This document shows, one piece after another, positions 49,206-58,938 of a stretch of DNA of 64,000 bases (position 1 is the first letter of the stretch; every line of letters begins with the position of its first letter). The notes below the pieces were generated by a model. The model did not search any database and had not been told where the DNA came from. It saw only the letters and a program-made list of their open reading frames with translations. The DNA is from Mycobacterium colombiense (lineage in GTDB: Bacteria > Actinomycetota > Actinomycetes > Mycobacteriales > Mycobacteriaceae), in the NCBI RefSeq assembly GCF_003284935.1, contig NZ_QMEV01000013.1, positions 1-64,000 on the forward strand. The letters are read 5' to 3'. Made by a program: the position numbers and the translations under genes.

Positions 49206-50114
49206 ATGACACGCACTGACCAAGACAGCTGGGACTTGGCCTCGAGCGTCGGTGCCACGGCCACCATGGTCGCCGCGGCCCGCGCACTGGCCAGCGAGGG
49301 TTCCAATCCGATCATCAACGACCCCTTCGCCGCGCCCCTGGTGCGCGCGGTCGGGCTGGATTTCTTCCGGCGCCTGGTCGACGGCGAGCTCACCGCGTCC
49401 GAGGGCGACGAGGGCAAGGACCTGGGGCTCGAGACCGACTCGATCGCCGTGCGCACCCGCTTCTTCGACGACTTCTTCCTCGACGCCGCCCGCGACGGGG
49501 TCCGCCAGGCGGTGATCCTGGCCGCCGGCCTCGACTCCCGCGCCTACCGGCTGAGCTGGCCGTCCGGGAGCGTGGTCTACGAGGTCGATCAGCCTGCCGT
49601 CGTGCAGTTCAAGAGCACGACGATGGCCGAGCTGGGTGCCGCCCCGGCCGCGGAGCGGCGCACGGTCAGCATCGATCTGCGCGAGGACTGGCCGGCCGCG
49701 TTGCGCGACAACGGCTTTGACGTGACACAGCCGACGTCGTGGAGCGCCGAGGGACTGCTGATGTACCTGCCGCCCGACGCCCAGGACCGGCTCTTCGACA
49801 ACATCACCGAGCTCAGCGCCCCCGGCAGCAGGCTGGCCACCGAATATCACCCGGACACCGCAGGCACGACGATGTCGCAACGCGCCCAAGAGTTCAACGA
49901 CCGCTGGGCCAAGGTCGGCTGCGACATCGACCTGTCGGGACTGTTCTTCGACGGCGAGCGCAGCAACGTCGTCGACTACCTCACCGGTAAGGGCTGGGAG
50001 GTGACCGCCCGGCCGCGCCGCGAGCTGTTCGGCGACTACGGACTGAAATTCCGCGACGACGAGGCGATGGCGCAGTTCCGCAACATCGTCGCCGTGACCG
50101 CCACCCTGCGCTAG
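49206..50114 (+). CDS. LCMT-like SAM-dependent methyltransferase, copy 1
   Basis: 302 aa member of the large mycobacterial S-adenosylmethionine-dependent methyltransferase family (leucine carboxyl methyltransferase fold; Rv0731c lies next to secY in M. tuberculosis). Family blocks: [18 protein letters not shown] near the start, [14 protein letters not shown] site [24 protein letters not shown] and EGLLMYLPP. Substrate unknown. ATG with GGGAG upstream and a GCTAAATA element at 49185-49192. Two bases before a paralogue, so the pair is co-translated. Confidence 0.9.
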   Translation: MTRTDQDSWDLASSVGATATMVAAARALASEGSNPIINDPFAAPLVRAVGLDFFRRLVDGELTASEGDEGKDLGLETDSIAVRTRFFDDFFLDAARDGVRQAVILAAGLDSRAYRLSWPSGSVVYEVDQPAVVQFKSTTMAELGAAPAAERRTVSIDLREDWPAALRDNGFDVTQPTSWSAEGLLMYLPPDAQDRLFDNITELSAPGSRLATEYHPDTAGTTMSQRAQEFNDRWAKVGCDIDLSGLFFDGERSNVVDYLTGKGWEVTARPRRELFGDYGLKFRDDEAMAQFRNIVAVTATLR

Positions 50115-50116
50115 CG

Positions 50117-51064
50117 ATGGCCGAGACCGACAGCAAGCGATCAGACGGCGACAGTTGGGATCTCGCGTCCAGCGTGGGCGCCACGGCCACCTGGGTCGCC
50201 GCTTGCCGGGCGTTGGCCGGTCGGCGGGCCGACGCGCTGATCGACGATCCGTTCGCCGACCCGCTGGTCCGCGCGGTGGGTGCGGAGTTCTTCATCCGGG
50301 TGCTCGACGGTGACATCACCGACGAGACCGGCGGTATCGACGCCGACGCCGACCTGGAGGCCGAATTCAACCTGGAACGCATGGTCAACATGATGGCCGT
50401 GCGCACCCGCCACTTCGACGACTTCTTCACCGACGCAACGGCTTCCGGCATCCGCCAGGCCGTCATCCTGGCTTCCGGCCTGGATTCCCGCCCGTACCGC
50501 CTGGCCTGGCCGGCGGGCACCGTCGTCTACGAAGTCGACCAGCCCGCCGTCATCGAGTTCAAGTCCACGACGCTGGCCGCATTGGGCGTCCGGCCCACCG
50601 CGGAACGGCGCACCGTGTCGGCCGACCTGCGCGAGGACTGGCTGAGCGCGTTGCGGGACAAGGGTTTCGACGAGTCACGGTCCAGCGCCTGGAGCGCCGA
50701 GGGGTTGTTGATGTATCTGCCGCCCCACGCGCAGGACAGCCTGTTCGACGCCATCACCACGCTCAGCGCGCCGGGCAGCCGGCTGGCGACCGAATACCAC
50801 GACGGCGGCACACGGGACCTGCTGGAAAGGCGCGCGAAGGCGATGGCCAGGCGCTGGGGGCAATACGGCTTCGACGTCGACGTGTCGACGCTGGTCTACC
50901 GCGGCGAGCGCACCCCGGCGGCACAGTATCTGAGCGACCTCGGCTGGCGGGTGTCGACGCGCACCCGCGCCGACATGTTCGCCGAGGCCGGCCTGCCCGT
51001 CGCACCGGGCGACAGCCTCGAGTCGCTGCAGCACAGCATCGCGGTCGACGCCGTCCTGCCCTGA
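50117..51064 (+). CDS. LCMT-like SAM-dependent methyltransferase, copy 2
   Basis: 315 aa paralogue of the preceding gene ([52 protein letters not shown]). An acidic insertion at about residues 72-88 (GGIDADADLEAEF) distinguishes it from copy 1. Starts two bases after the copy 1 stop. Substrate unknown. Confidence 0.9.
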   Translation: MAETDSKRSDGDSWDLASSVGATATWVAACRALAGRRADALIDDPFADPLVRAVGAEFFIRVLDGDITDETGGIDADADLEAEFNLERMVNMMAVRTRHFDDFFTDATASGIRQAVILASGLDSRPYRLAWPAGTVVYEVDQPAVIEFKSTTLAALGVRPTAERRTVSADLREDWLSALRDKGFDESRSSAWSAEGLLMYLPPHAQDSLFDAITTLSAPGSRLATEYHDGGTRDLLERRAKAMARRWGQYGFDVDVSTLVYRGERTPAAQYLSDLGWRVSTRTRADMFAEAGLPVAPGDSLESLQHSIAVDAVLP

Positions 51065-51067
51065 CGC

Positions 51068-51736
51068 TCAGCCGGGGTTGGCCGCCGGTGCCCGCACCAC
51101 CATCGGCACCGCCGGGAAACACCAGGCCATCTCCGAGCGCGACTTGCGCAGCGCGGCAGTGCCGTAACCCCGCTTGCGGTGATCCGGGTGAATCCAGATC
51201 CGCACGTCGACCTCGCCGCGGACCAGCTCGCCGAACACCATGCCGACCTTCTCGCCGTTGTCGATGGCCACGAACCAGGCGGCCTCTTCGTCGTCGACCC
51301 GGCGCAGCGCGGCACCGATCTCGTCGTCGAGGTTGCCCGCCTGCCCGCCGGATCCGTCACCCGAGGCACCACCCATGTCCTGGGTGCGGACGCCGAAGAT
51401 GTCGCGGTCCTCGCTCGCGGAGAACGGCCGGAGTTCGAGGGTGTCCCCCGAGCTCGCCGGTCGCTCGCCCAGGGTGAAGCTCAGCTGCTTGTTCAGGTCC
51501 TCGAGTTCGGCCTGGATCGTCCTGCGCGAGTCCTTGGTGAGCCGGTCGAAGGACAAGCCAAATACCGCTTCGGCGCCCGTGTTCGACGTGCCGAGCAATC
51601 CGGCGATGGCCTTGACCGCCTCGGAGTTGTTGTCGGCCTCGACGATCAGGTCGAGTACTTCGTGCCGTCGTTCGAGGGCTTTCAACAATGCGTCGGCGAT
51701 TTCGCGGCGGGCGGCTTTGCGGTCCTGGTCGGTCAT
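51068..51736 (-). CDS. GNAT acetyltransferase with gyrase-A-like N-terminal segment
   Basis: 222 aa, corresponding to Rv0730 (242 aa). Residues about 12-90 resemble the coiled/tower part of GyrA/ParC subunits (LLKALERRHEVLDLIVEADN, then FGLSFDRLTKDSRRTIQAEL and a leucine-rich helix). Residues about 100-215 form a GNAT acetyltransferase (WFVAIDNGEKVGMVFGEL, VDVRIWIHPDHRKRGYGTAA with the acetyl-CoA motif R-x-x-G-Y-G). Substrate unknown; the N-terminal part hints at binding topoisomerase or self-dimerising. Likely leaderless. Confidence 0.87.
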   Translation of the reverse strand: MTDQDRKAARREIADALLKALERRHEVLDLIVEADNNSEAVKAIAGLLGTSNTGAEAVFGLSFDRLTKDSRRTIQAELEDLNKQLSFTLGERPASSGDTLELRPFSASEDRDIFGVRTQDMGGASGDGSGGQAGNLDDEIGAALRRVDDEEAAWFVAIDNGEKVGMVFGELVRGEVDVRIWIHPDHRKRGYGTAALRKSRSEMAWCFPAVPMVVRAPAANPG

Positions 51737-51742
51737 TGCACC

Positions 51743-51748
51743 AGCCTA
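51743..51748 (-). promoter_or_regulatory. -10 element of the GNAT gene, leaderless
   Basis: Minus-strand TAGGCT six bases before the ATG at 51736, within the nine-base gap after xylB's stop. No ribosome binding site at the normal distance. Confidence 0.5.
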
Positions 51749-53107
51749 GATCGCCGGTGGTACCACCGCGCTACATCTTCGGTTTCCCAACTCCAGGAAG
51801 CGCTGGTAGCGATCCCCGACCGGGTCCGCCCAGGCGGGGTCGGGCTCGACGATGCGCTCGGTGCGCACCCATCGGGCGGCATCGGCGATCGTCGTCTCCA
51901 GGCCGGCCGCCATCCGCGCCAAGAAGGCCGCCCCCAGCGCGGCCCCTTCCGGCACCCCGGACACCTCGACCGGTCGCCCGGTGGCGTCGGCGATGGCCTG
52001 CAGCCACGCGCCCACCCGGGTGCCGCCGCCGGTGGCCACGATGCGCGCCACCGGCGCCCCGGACAGTTCGATGAGCTGGCGGACCACGAAGCCGGACGCC
52101 TCGTAGGCGGCCCGCCGCAGCGCGGCGGCGTCGTGGGTCAGATCGAGGGCCTCGAGCACGCCCCGGCGGTCCGGGTCGTGGAACGGGGTGCGCTCACCCC
52201 GCAGGTAGGGCGACCACACCGGGACGCGTCCGGGTTGCACGTCCGCCGGGTCGGCCGGCGCCACAATGCGATCCACCCAGCCCAGGAATAGCCCCCCGGC
52301 GTTGCTGGCCCCGCCGATCTGGCTCTTGCCGGGCGTGGTGTGCGGGATGGTCCACAGCCCGGGCATCTGGCGGGCCTCGGGAATGGTCGTCCAGACGATC
52401 AGCGTGGTGCCACACATCACCAGCACGTCGCCGTCGTGGTCGGCGCCGGCGACCATCTGTTCGCACAGCGCGTCGACGGCGCCGGTGGCCAGCGCGGAAT
52501 CCGTGCCGTGCACCTGCCCGACGACGGCGCCCATGCTCTCCACCCGGGGCAGCTGCCCGACGTCCGCGCCCCGCTCGGCGCACGCCTGCCGATTCCAGCC
52601 GGTCCCGTCGAACAAGGGAAACGCCGTGGCGGCGGTGGCGATGTCGATGACCGCCTCGCCCGACAGCGCGTGGTTGGTCACCGCCGGCGCGGGCCAGTAG
52701 CCGGCGGCGCCCGGAGCCTGGGCGGCCGTCCAGCGCAAGAACTCGGCGGCCTCGCCGAGCGCGGGCAGCGGCTGCGCGGCACCGCCGGGCGCGCGGCCGC
52801 GTGCGTCGCCGTACAGCAGTCCCGGGGTGATCGGTGTGCCGGTGCCGTCGACGGCCGTCATCGACGGGACCATCGCCGAGACGGCCACCGCCGCGAGGTC
52901 GGGCTGGCCGACCAGTTCGTCCAGTGCCGCCGAGGGCCCACGCCGCCACGCCGCCTCGGCGTCGTGCTCGAGCCGGTCGGGTGCCGGTACCCGCAGCTCG
53001 TGCGGGATGCGCACGCGCGCCGTCACGTTGCCGTCGGCGTCGGCGGCTATCGCCTTGACCGCGGTGCTACCGACGTCGATGCCGATTGTGACGTCTTTGC
53101 GTGACAC
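51746..53107 (-). CDS. xylB: FGGY-family carbohydrate kinase (xylulokinase-like)
   Basis: 453 aa sugar kinase, against 448 for Rv0729. Phosphate-1 loop IGIDVGSTAVKA, hinge CGTTLIVWTT, adenosine motif IVATGGGTRVGAWLQ and EGAALGAAFLA. The GTG at 53107 is preferred (MSRKDVTIG); a TACGGT lies seven bases before it. GTG at 53116 is possible. It is divergent from serA2-fucA, so the region can control a small sugar or sugar-acid pathway. Exact sugar not known; the name follows the M. tuberculosis gene. Confidence 0.88.
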   Translation of the reverse strand: MSRKDVTIGIDVGSTAVKAIAADADGNVTARVRIPHELRVPAPDRLEHDAEAAWRRGPSAALDELVGQPDLAAVAVSAMVPSMTAVDGTGTPITPGLLYGDARGRAPGGAAQPLPALGEAAEFLRWTAAQAPGAAGYWPAPAVTNHALSGEAVIDIATAATAFPLFDGTGWNRQACAERGADVGQLPRVESMGAVVGQVHGTDSALATGAVDALCEQMVAGADHDGDVLVMCGTTLIVWTTIPEARQMPGLWTIPHTTPGKSQIGGASNAGGLFLGWVDRIVAPADPADVQPGRVPVWSPYLRGERTPFHDPDRRGVLEALDLTHDAAALRRAAYEASGFVVRQLIELSGAPVARIVATGGGTRVGAWLQAIADATGRPVEVSGVPEGAALGAAFLARMAAGLETTIADAARWVRTERIVEPDPAWADPVGDRYQRFLELGNRRCSAVVPPAI

Positions 53108-53137
53108 GGGCGTCACCGTACGCCAGCATTGGCACTC

Positions 53138-54118
53138 GTGACGTCCAAACCGCGCGCCTTGGTGACCGCCCCGATGCGGGGGCCGGGCTTCGCCACACTG
53201 CGCGAGCTGGCCGACGTCGTCTACGACCCCTGGATCGAGCAGACCCCGGTGCGCATCTACAGCGCCGAGCAGCTGGCCGAGCGGATCACCGACGAGGGCG
53301 CCGAAATCGTGGTGGTGGAAAGCGATTCGGTGCGCGGCCCGGTGTTCGACCTTGGTGTGCGGGTGATCGCGTCCACCCGCGGCGACCCCAACAATGTCGA
53401 CATCGCCGGTGCCACCGCGGCCGGCATTCCCGTGCTGAACACCCCGGCCCGCAACGCCGATGCCGTCGCGGAGATGACGGTCGCCCTGTTGCTGGCCGTC
53501 ACCCGCCATGTGCTCACCGCGGACGCGGATGTGCGCGGCGGCAACATCTTTCGCGACGGCAGCATCCCCTACCAACGCTTCCGCGCCGCGGAGATCGCCG
53601 GGCTCACCGCCGGGCTGGTGGGCCTGGGCGCCGTCGGCCGCGCCACGCAGTGGCGGCTGTCCGGACTGGGTCTGCGCGTCATCGCGCACGACCCCTACAA
53701 CCCCGAGGCCCGGCACAGCCTCGACGAGTTGCTGGCGGAGGCCGACGTGGTGTCGCTACACGCCCCGGTCACCGACGACACGGCCGGCATGATCGGCGCG
53801 CGGGAGTTCGCGGCCATGCGCGACGGCGTGGTCTTCCTCAACACCGCCCGCGCCCAGCTGCACGACACCGATGCGCTGGTCGACGCCCTGATCGCGGGCA
53901 AGGTGGGCGCCGCGGGGCTCGACCACTTCGCCGGCGAATGGCTGCCCACCGATCACCCGTTGGTCGGCATGGGAAACGTCGTGCTGACGCCGCACATCGG
54001 GGGCGCCACCTTCGACACCGAGGCGCGGCAGGCGCAGATGGTGGCCGACGACCTCGAAGCGCTGCTGGCCGGCAACGCACCCACCCACATCGTCAACCCG
54101 GAGGTGCTGGGGGCATGA
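53138..54118 (+). CDS. serA2: D-isomer-specific 2-hydroxyacid dehydrogenase
   Basis: 326 aa, equal to Rv0728c. NAD motif GLVGLGAVGRATQWRL, the catalytic arginine in NTARAQLHD, glutamate in LDHFAGEW and histidine in LTPHIGGATFDT. Named serA2 by equivalence, but it lacks the long C-terminal domains of a biosynthetic phosphoglycerate dehydrogenase and sits with a sugar kinase and an aldolase, so a sugar-acid substrate is more likely. GTG at 53138; a TTG three codons earlier is possible. Overlaps fucA by 4 bases. Confidence 0.88.
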   Translation: MTSKPRALVTAPMRGPGFATLRELADVVYDPWIEQTPVRIYSAEQLAERITDEGAEIVVVESDSVRGPVFDLGVRVIASTRGDPNNVDIAGATAAGIPVLNTPARNADAVAEMTVALLLAVTRHVLTADADVRGGNIFRDGSIPYQRFRAAEIAGLTAGLVGLGAVGRATQWRLSGLGLRVIAHDPYNPEARHSLDELLAEADVVSLHAPVTDDTAGMIGAREFAAMRDGVVFLNTARAQLHDTDALVDALIAGKVGAAGLDHFAGEWLPTDHPLVGMGNVVLTPHIGGATFDTEARQAQMVADDLEALLAGNAPTHIVNPEVLGA

Positions 54119-54768
54119 AGTTCGTCGACAATCCGGAAACCGCGGTGCTGGACGCCGCCAAAGACATGCTGCGCCGCGGCCTGGTCGAGGGGACGGCGGG
54201 CAACATCTCCGCGCGCCGCGCCGACGGCCACATCGTCATCACCCCGTCGTCGGTGGACTACCGCGACATGACCCTCGACGACCTGGTGCTGGTCGACGCG
54301 GACGGCTCGGTCCTGCAGGCGGCGCAGGGCCGCGCACCGTCGTCGGAGATGCAGCTGCACCTGGCCTGCTATCGCGCCTTCGACGACATCGGCAGCGTCA
54401 TCCACAGCCATCCGGTGTGGGCCACGATGTTCGCAATCGCCCACGAGCCGATCCCGGCGTGTATCGACGAGTTCGCGGTGTATTGCGGCGGCGACGTCCG
54501 GTGCACCGACTACGCCGCGTCCGGCACGCCCGACGTCGGCGTCAACGCCGTGAAGGCGCTCGAGGGCCGCGGCGCAGCGTTGATCGCCAACCACGGCCTG
54601 GTGGCGGTGGGGCCGCGACCCGACAAGGCGTTGCATATCACCGCGCTGGTCGAACGCACGGCTCAAATCGTTTGGGGTGCAAGGGCTCTCGGCGGTCCGG
54701 TGGCTATCCCCGAGGACGTCAACCGCAATTTCGCGTCCGTGTACAGCTATCTGCGCGCCAACACCTAA
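54115..54768 (+). CDS. fucA: Class II aldolase (fuculose-phosphate aldolase-like)
   Basis: 217 aa, against 218 for Rv0727c. Substrate-phosphate loop GTAGNISARR, catalytic and zinc residues in SSEMQLHLACYRAF, HSHPVWATMFA and NHGLVAVG. Cleaves a sugar phosphate to a triose/aldehyde and dihydroxyacetone phosphate. ATG overlapping the serA2 stop. The last 4 bases overlap the convergent alcohol dehydrogenase gene. Confidence 0.9.
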   Translation: MKFVDNPETAVLDAAKDMLRRGLVEGTAGNISARRADGHIVITPSSVDYRDMTLDDLVLVDADGSVLQAAQGRAPSSEMQLHLACYRAFDDIGSVIHSHPVWATMFAIAHEPIPACIDEFAVYCGGDVRCTDYAASGTPDVGVNAVKALEGRGAALIANHGLVAVGPRPDKALHITALVERTAQIVWGARALGGPVAIPEDVNRNFASVYSYLRANT

Positions 54769-55997
54769 CGCTGATCGATCGCGACCTTCACCGCGCCGCT
54801 CTCGCCCTGGTTTGCGATCGCGTGGAAAGCCTCGCGCCACTGCCCCAACCCGAAGGTGTGGGTGAGCATGGGACGCAGGTCCACCCGCCCCGCGGCGGCC
54901 AGGGCGAGGTAGTGCGCGATGGCGTGCCTGCGGTGCCCGTCCACCTCCTCGACGCCGAAGGCGTTGGAGCCGACGAACGAGATCTCCTTGAAGTAAAGCG
55001 GGCTATCCTCCCAGCGGCCGGGGGCGTGGACGCCGGCCTTGACCAGCGTCCCGCGCGATCGCAGCACCCGGACCCCGACCTCGAACGTCTCGGGCTTGCC
55101 CACCGTGTCGTAGACGACGTCGACCGCGCCGGGGTGCGCCATCGGCAAACCCCGCAACGGCTGGCGTAGCCGGCCACCACCCCAGGCGGCGATCTCCTCG
55201 ATGAGGACCGAACGCGGCTCGTGCGCAAGGACTTTCGCGGCACCGAACCGGCGCGCCAGTTCGGCCTGCGCGGCGAAGCGCGCCACCACCGCGATGGCCA
55301 CGTCGGGATACAGCGTGCGCAGGATCGCGACCGCACACAATCCCAGCGAACCCGCCCCGTACACCAGCGCGGCGCCCGAGCGGGGTGGCGGGTGGCGGGT
55401 GATGGCGTGCAGCGAGACCGAGAACGGGTCGGCGAAGACGGCCATCTCGTCGGGAATCGAGTCCGGGACCGCGAACAGCATGCTGTCGTGGGCGGGCATC
55501 AATTCGGCGTAGCCGCCGGTCACGTCGGCCGAGACCCCGGTGTGGATGCCGGGCTTGATGTCGCCGTCGGCGAAGCTCCAGCACAGGCTGTAGTCGCCGG
55601 CTTCGCATGCGGGACAGGGCGGTTGGATGCCACGCGGCCCGCAGGACAACCACGGGTTGAGCACCACCCGCTGGCCGACCTGCAATCCCCGGGCCCCGGG
55701 GCCCAGCGCGACCACGTCGGCGACCACCTCGTGACCCATGACTTGCGGGAATGAGCAGAACACGGCCATGGCGTTGTCACCGTCGCCCTCGCCGAAATCC
55801 ATCAGGATCTGCTTGGAGTCCGACCCACAGATCCCCGTCAGCCGCGGCCGGGTGATCACCCAGTCTTCGTGCGGCGGTCGGGGATCCGGCACGTCGCGCA
55901 GGGCCGTCGGGGTGCGGGCCAGGTTCTGGGTCAGCGGGTTGGCGTCACGGGGCACCTCGAAGGGCTCCGGTTCCACACCGTAGACGAGCGCCTTCAT
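54765..55997 (-). CDS. Zinc-dependent alcohol/sugar dehydrogenase (MDR family)
   Basis: Medium-chain dehydrogenase/reductase, about 410 aa. Catalytic zinc region TGICGSDSK and MGHEVVADVVALG, structural-zinc-like CPACEAGDYSLC and cofactor motif VYGAGSLGLCAVAIL. The start is taken as the ATG at 55997 (MKALVYGVEPEP), the usual family N-terminus; a TTG at 56036 would add 13 residues. Convergent with fucA, so it may oxidise an alcohol or sugar in the same pathway. Substrate not known. Confidence 0.86.
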   Translation of the reverse strand: MKALVYGVEPEPFEVPRDANPLTQNLARTPTALRDVPDPRPPHEDWVITRPRLTGICGSDSKQILMDFGEGDGDNAMAVFCSFPQVMGHEVVADVVALGPGARGLQVGQRVVLNPWLSCGPRGIQPPCPACEAGDYSLCWSFADGDIKPGIHTGVSADVTGGYAELMPAHDSMLFAVPDSIPDEMAVFADPFSVSLHAITRHPPPRSGAALVYGAGSLGLCAVAILRTLYPDVAIAVVARFAAQAELARRFGAAKVLAHEPRSVLIEEIAAWGGGRLRQPLRGLPMAHPGAVDVVYDTVGKPETFEVGVRVLRSRGTLVKAGVHAPGRWEDSPLYFKEISFVGSNAFGVEEVDGHRRHAIAHYLALAAAGRVDLRPMLTHTFGLGQWREAFHAIANQGESGAVKVAIDQR

Positions 55998-56127
55998 CGG
56001 GCCCGATGACCGGCCGCCGCGTACGTCATCGCTCAAGGTTGCCGCGAATCCGGGGAAGCGTACAGTGGGAGAAGCTTGTTATATCGGCTAAATATTAGAT
56101 TGACTACCTCCGATAGGGGCACACAAT

Positions 56128-57078
56128 ATGACCTCCACCAGGTACGAAGGCGACACGTGGGATCTGGCGTCCAGCGTCGGCGTGACCGCGACCATGGTCG
56201 CGGCGGCCCGCGCCATGGCCACCCGCGCCGAGCGCCCGCTGATCAACGACCCCTTCGCCGAGCCACTGGTGAAGCTGGTCGGCGTGGACCTGCTCTCCCG
56301 GCTGGCCAGCGGCGAGCTGGACCCCGCCGAGTTGAACGACGTCCACGACGGCGCCGCCGGATCCGCCGGGGCGATGTCGCGGATGGCCGACAACATGGCC
56401 GTGCGCACCAAGTTCTTCGACGAGTTCTTCCTGGACGCGACGAACGCCGGCATCAAGCAGGCGGTGATCCTGGCGTCCGGGCTGGACGCGCGCCCGTACC
56501 GGTTGGCGTGGCCGGCCGGGACGGTGGTCTACGAGGTGGACCAGCCCCAGGTGATCGAATTCAAAACCCGCTCGCTGGCCGAGCTGGGCGCGCAGCCCAC
56601 CGCCGAGCGGCGGGTGGTGGCCGTCGATCTGCGCGACGACTGGCCCACCGCGCTGCGCAACGCCGGATTCGACCCGGCCCAGCCGACCGCGTGGAGCGCC
56701 GAGGGCCTGCTCGGCTACCTGCCGCCCGAGGCGCAGGATCGCCTGCTGGACACCATCACCGAACTCAGCGCCCCGGGCAGCCGGCTGGCCACCGAGAGCG
56801 CGCCCAACCCCGAGCCCGGTCACGAAGAGAAGATGAAGGAACGCATGCAGACGATCTCCGAGCGTTGGCGTGCGCACGGTTTCGAGCTGGACATGGCGGG
56901 ACTGGTGTACTTCGGCGACCGCAACGAGGCGGCCGGATACCTGGCCGACCGCGGCTGGCGGCTGAACAGCGCCAGCATCACGGAACTTTTCGCGGCCAAC
57001 GGGCTCGACCCGCTCACCGACGACGACACGCGCATGGGCGAGATGCTGTACACCAGCGGCACGCTCGGCGAGAAATAG
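56128..57078 (+). CDS. LCMT-like SAM-dependent methyltransferase, copy 3
   Basis: 316 aa, the Rv0725c/Rv0726c group. [65 protein letters not shown] loop at about residues 68-88 is rich in alanine/glycine. A GCTAAATA element (56087-56094) lies in its upstream region, the same octamer as before copy 1. First of three consecutive paralogues; 11 bases to the next. Substrate unknown. Confidence 0.9.
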   Translation: MTSTRYEGDTWDLASSVGVTATMVAAARAMATRAERPLINDPFAEPLVKLVGVDLLSRLASGELDPAELNDVHDGAAGSAGAMSRMADNMAVRTKFFDEFFLDATNAGIKQAVILASGLDARPYRLAWPAGTVVYEVDQPQVIEFKTRSLAELGAQPTAERRVVAVDLRDDWPTALRNAGFDPAQPTAWSAEGLLGYLPPEAQDRLLDTITELSAPGSRLATESAPNPEPGHEEKMKERMQTISERWRAHGFELDMAGLVYFGDRNEAAGYLADRGWRLNSASITELFAANGLDPLTDDDTRMGEMLYTSGTLGEK

Positions 57079-57089
57079 GAGGCGAGACG

Positions 57090-58001
57090 ATGACCACCGA
57101 CGCCGGAAGAACCGAGGGCGACAGCTGGGACCTGGCGTCCAGCGTGGGGGCGACGGCCACGATGGTCGCCGCTTCCCGCGCCGTGGCTTCGCAGGGGCCG
57201 AACCCCCTGCTCGACGATAAATTCGCCGATCCCCTGGTCCGCGCCGTCGGGCTCGACCCCTTCATCCGCATACTCGACGGAGACGTTGATTTCGCCGACG
57301 ACCCGCTGATGAACCGCAAAACCAGGGCCGAGCAGATGACCGTGCGGACACGGTTTTTCGACGACTTCTTCATCAAATCCACCGAAGACGGTGTGCGCCA
57401 GGCGGTGATCCTGGCCTCCGGCCTGGACACCAGGGCATACCGCCTGCCGTGGCCCGCGGGCACCGTGGTCTACGAGATCGACCAGCCACAGGTCATCGCG
57501 TTCAAGACCGACACCCTGACAGGCCTCGGCGCGGTCCCCACCGCCGAGCGGCGAACCGTCGCCATCGACCTGCGCGAGGACTGGCCCGCAGCGTTGCGGC
57601 AGAGCGGATTTGACGTCACCCAACCGACCGCGTGGAGCGCCGAAGGGCTGCTGCCCTACCTGCCGCCCGAGGCGCAGGACCGGCTGTTCGACGACATCAC
57701 CGAGCTCAGCGCGCCCGGCAGCCGGCTGGCGACCGAACACGTGCCTGACCCCAATGCGTTCACCGACGAACGCATGCAGCGCATCACCGAGCGATGGCGG
57801 CGCGCCGGGTTCGACCTCGACGCGGGTGACCTGTTCTACCGGGGTGAGCGCAGCGTCGTCGTCGACTACCTGACCGGGCACGGCTGGGATGTGACGGCCC
57901 ACCCCGTCCGGGACCTCTACGCCCACAACGGCTTCGAGTTTCCCGAAGAGGTGGTCGCGGCCTTCGGCGACCTGAATTACGTCGCCGCCAGGCTCAAGTA
58001 G
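57090..58001 (+). CDS. LCMT-like SAM-dependent methyltransferase, copy 4
   Basis: 303 aa. [64 protein letters not shown]. The ATG at 57090 follows AGGAGGCGAG, a good ribosome binding site; upstream codons in the frame lie inside copy 3. Middle of the three-gene array. Substrate unknown. Confidence 0.9.
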   Translation: MTTDAGRTEGDSWDLASSVGATATMVAASRAVASQGPNPLLDDKFADPLVRAVGLDPFIRILDGDVDFADDPLMNRKTRAEQMTVRTRFFDDFFIKSTEDGVRQAVILASGLDTRAYRLPWPAGTVVYEIDQPQVIAFKTDTLTGLGAVPTAERRTVAIDLREDWPAALRQSGFDVTQPTAWSAEGLLPYLPPEAQDRLFDDITELSAPGSRLATEHVPDPNAFTDERMQRITERWRRAGFDLDAGDLFYRGERSVVVDYLTGHGWDVTAHPVRDLYAHNGFEFPEEVVAAFGDLNYVAARLK

Positions 58002-58004
58002 GCT
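57999..58004 (+). promoter_or_regulatory. Possible -10 element of methyltransferase copy 5, leaderless
   Basis: TAGGCT six bases before the ATG at 58011, the same hexamer and spacing as at the GNAT gene. It includes the TAG stop of copy 4, so chance is possible. Confidence 0.35.
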
Positions 58005-58010
58005 GCTGCC

Positions 58011-58925
58011 ATGTCACGCACTCACGATGACGAGTGGGATCTGGCCTCCAGCGTCGGCGCGACCGCGACCATGGTCGCGGCCGGGCGGGCCATGGCGTCC
58101 AAGGATCCCCGCGGTCTGATCAACGATCCGTTCGCCGAGCCGCTGGTGCGCGCGGTCGGGGTGGATTTCTTCACCAAGATGATGGACGGCGACCTCGACC
58201 TGGATGCGATCGAGAACGCCACGCCCGTGCGCTTCCAGTCCATGGTCGACGGAATGGCCGTACGCACCAAGTACTTTGACGATTACTTCGTCGACGCAAC
58301 CGGCGGCGGAGTGCGTCAGGTGGTGATCTTGGCCTCCGGGTTGGACTCGCGCGCCTACCGGTTGCCCTGGCCGGCCGGCACGGTGGTCTACGAGATCGAC
58401 CAGCCGAGGGTGATCGAATTCAAGAGCAGCACGCTGGCCGATGTGGGCGCCGAGCCGACCGCGCCCCGGCGCACCGTTCCCATCGATCTGCGCGCGGACT
58501 GGCCGACCGCGCTGAAGGCGGCGGGGTTCGACACCGCGGCGCCGACGGCCTGGCTGGCCGAGGGCCTGCTGATCTACCTGCCGCCCGACGCCCAGGACCG
58601 GCTGTTCGACAACATCACCGCGCTCAGCGCACCCGGCAGCACCATTGCCACCGAATTCGTGCCCGGCATCGTCGATTTCGATGCGGAACGGGTGCGGGAG
58701 ATGTCCGGTTCGTTCCGGGAGCACGGCGTCGACATCGACATGGCGTCGCTGGTCTACGCCGGCGAGCGTAACCACGTCATCGACTATCTGTCCGGCATCG
58801 GATGGAAGGCCGAGGGCGTCACCCGGACGGAACTGTTCCGGCGCAACGGCATCGAACCGCCCGCGCCCGAGAACGACGATCCGCTCGGCGAGATCGTCTT
58901 CATCAGCGCCAGGCTGGCGGGCTAG
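58011..58925 (+). CDS. LCMT-like SAM-dependent methyltransferase, copy 5
   Basis: 304 aa. [55 protein letters not shown]. The block that reads WSAEGLL in the other copies is [12 protein letters not shown] here. Nine bases after copy 4. Last of the array, convergent with sppA at a 13-base distance. Substrate unknown. Confidence 0.9.
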   Translation: MSRTHDDEWDLASSVGATATMVAAGRAMASKDPRGLINDPFAEPLVRAVGVDFFTKMMDGDLDLDAIENATPVRFQSMVDGMAVRTKYFDDYFVDATGGGVRQVVILASGLDSRAYRLPWPAGTVVYEIDQPRVIEFKSSTLADVGAEPTAPRRTVPIDLRADWPTALKAAGFDTAAPTAWLAEGLLIYLPPDAQDRLFDNITALSAPGSTIATEFVPGIVDFDAERVREMSGSFREHGVDIDMASLVYAGERNHVIDYLSGIGWKAEGVTRTELFRRNGIEPPAPENDDPLGEIVFISARLAG

Positions 58926-58938
58926 ACCGGCCCGACCT

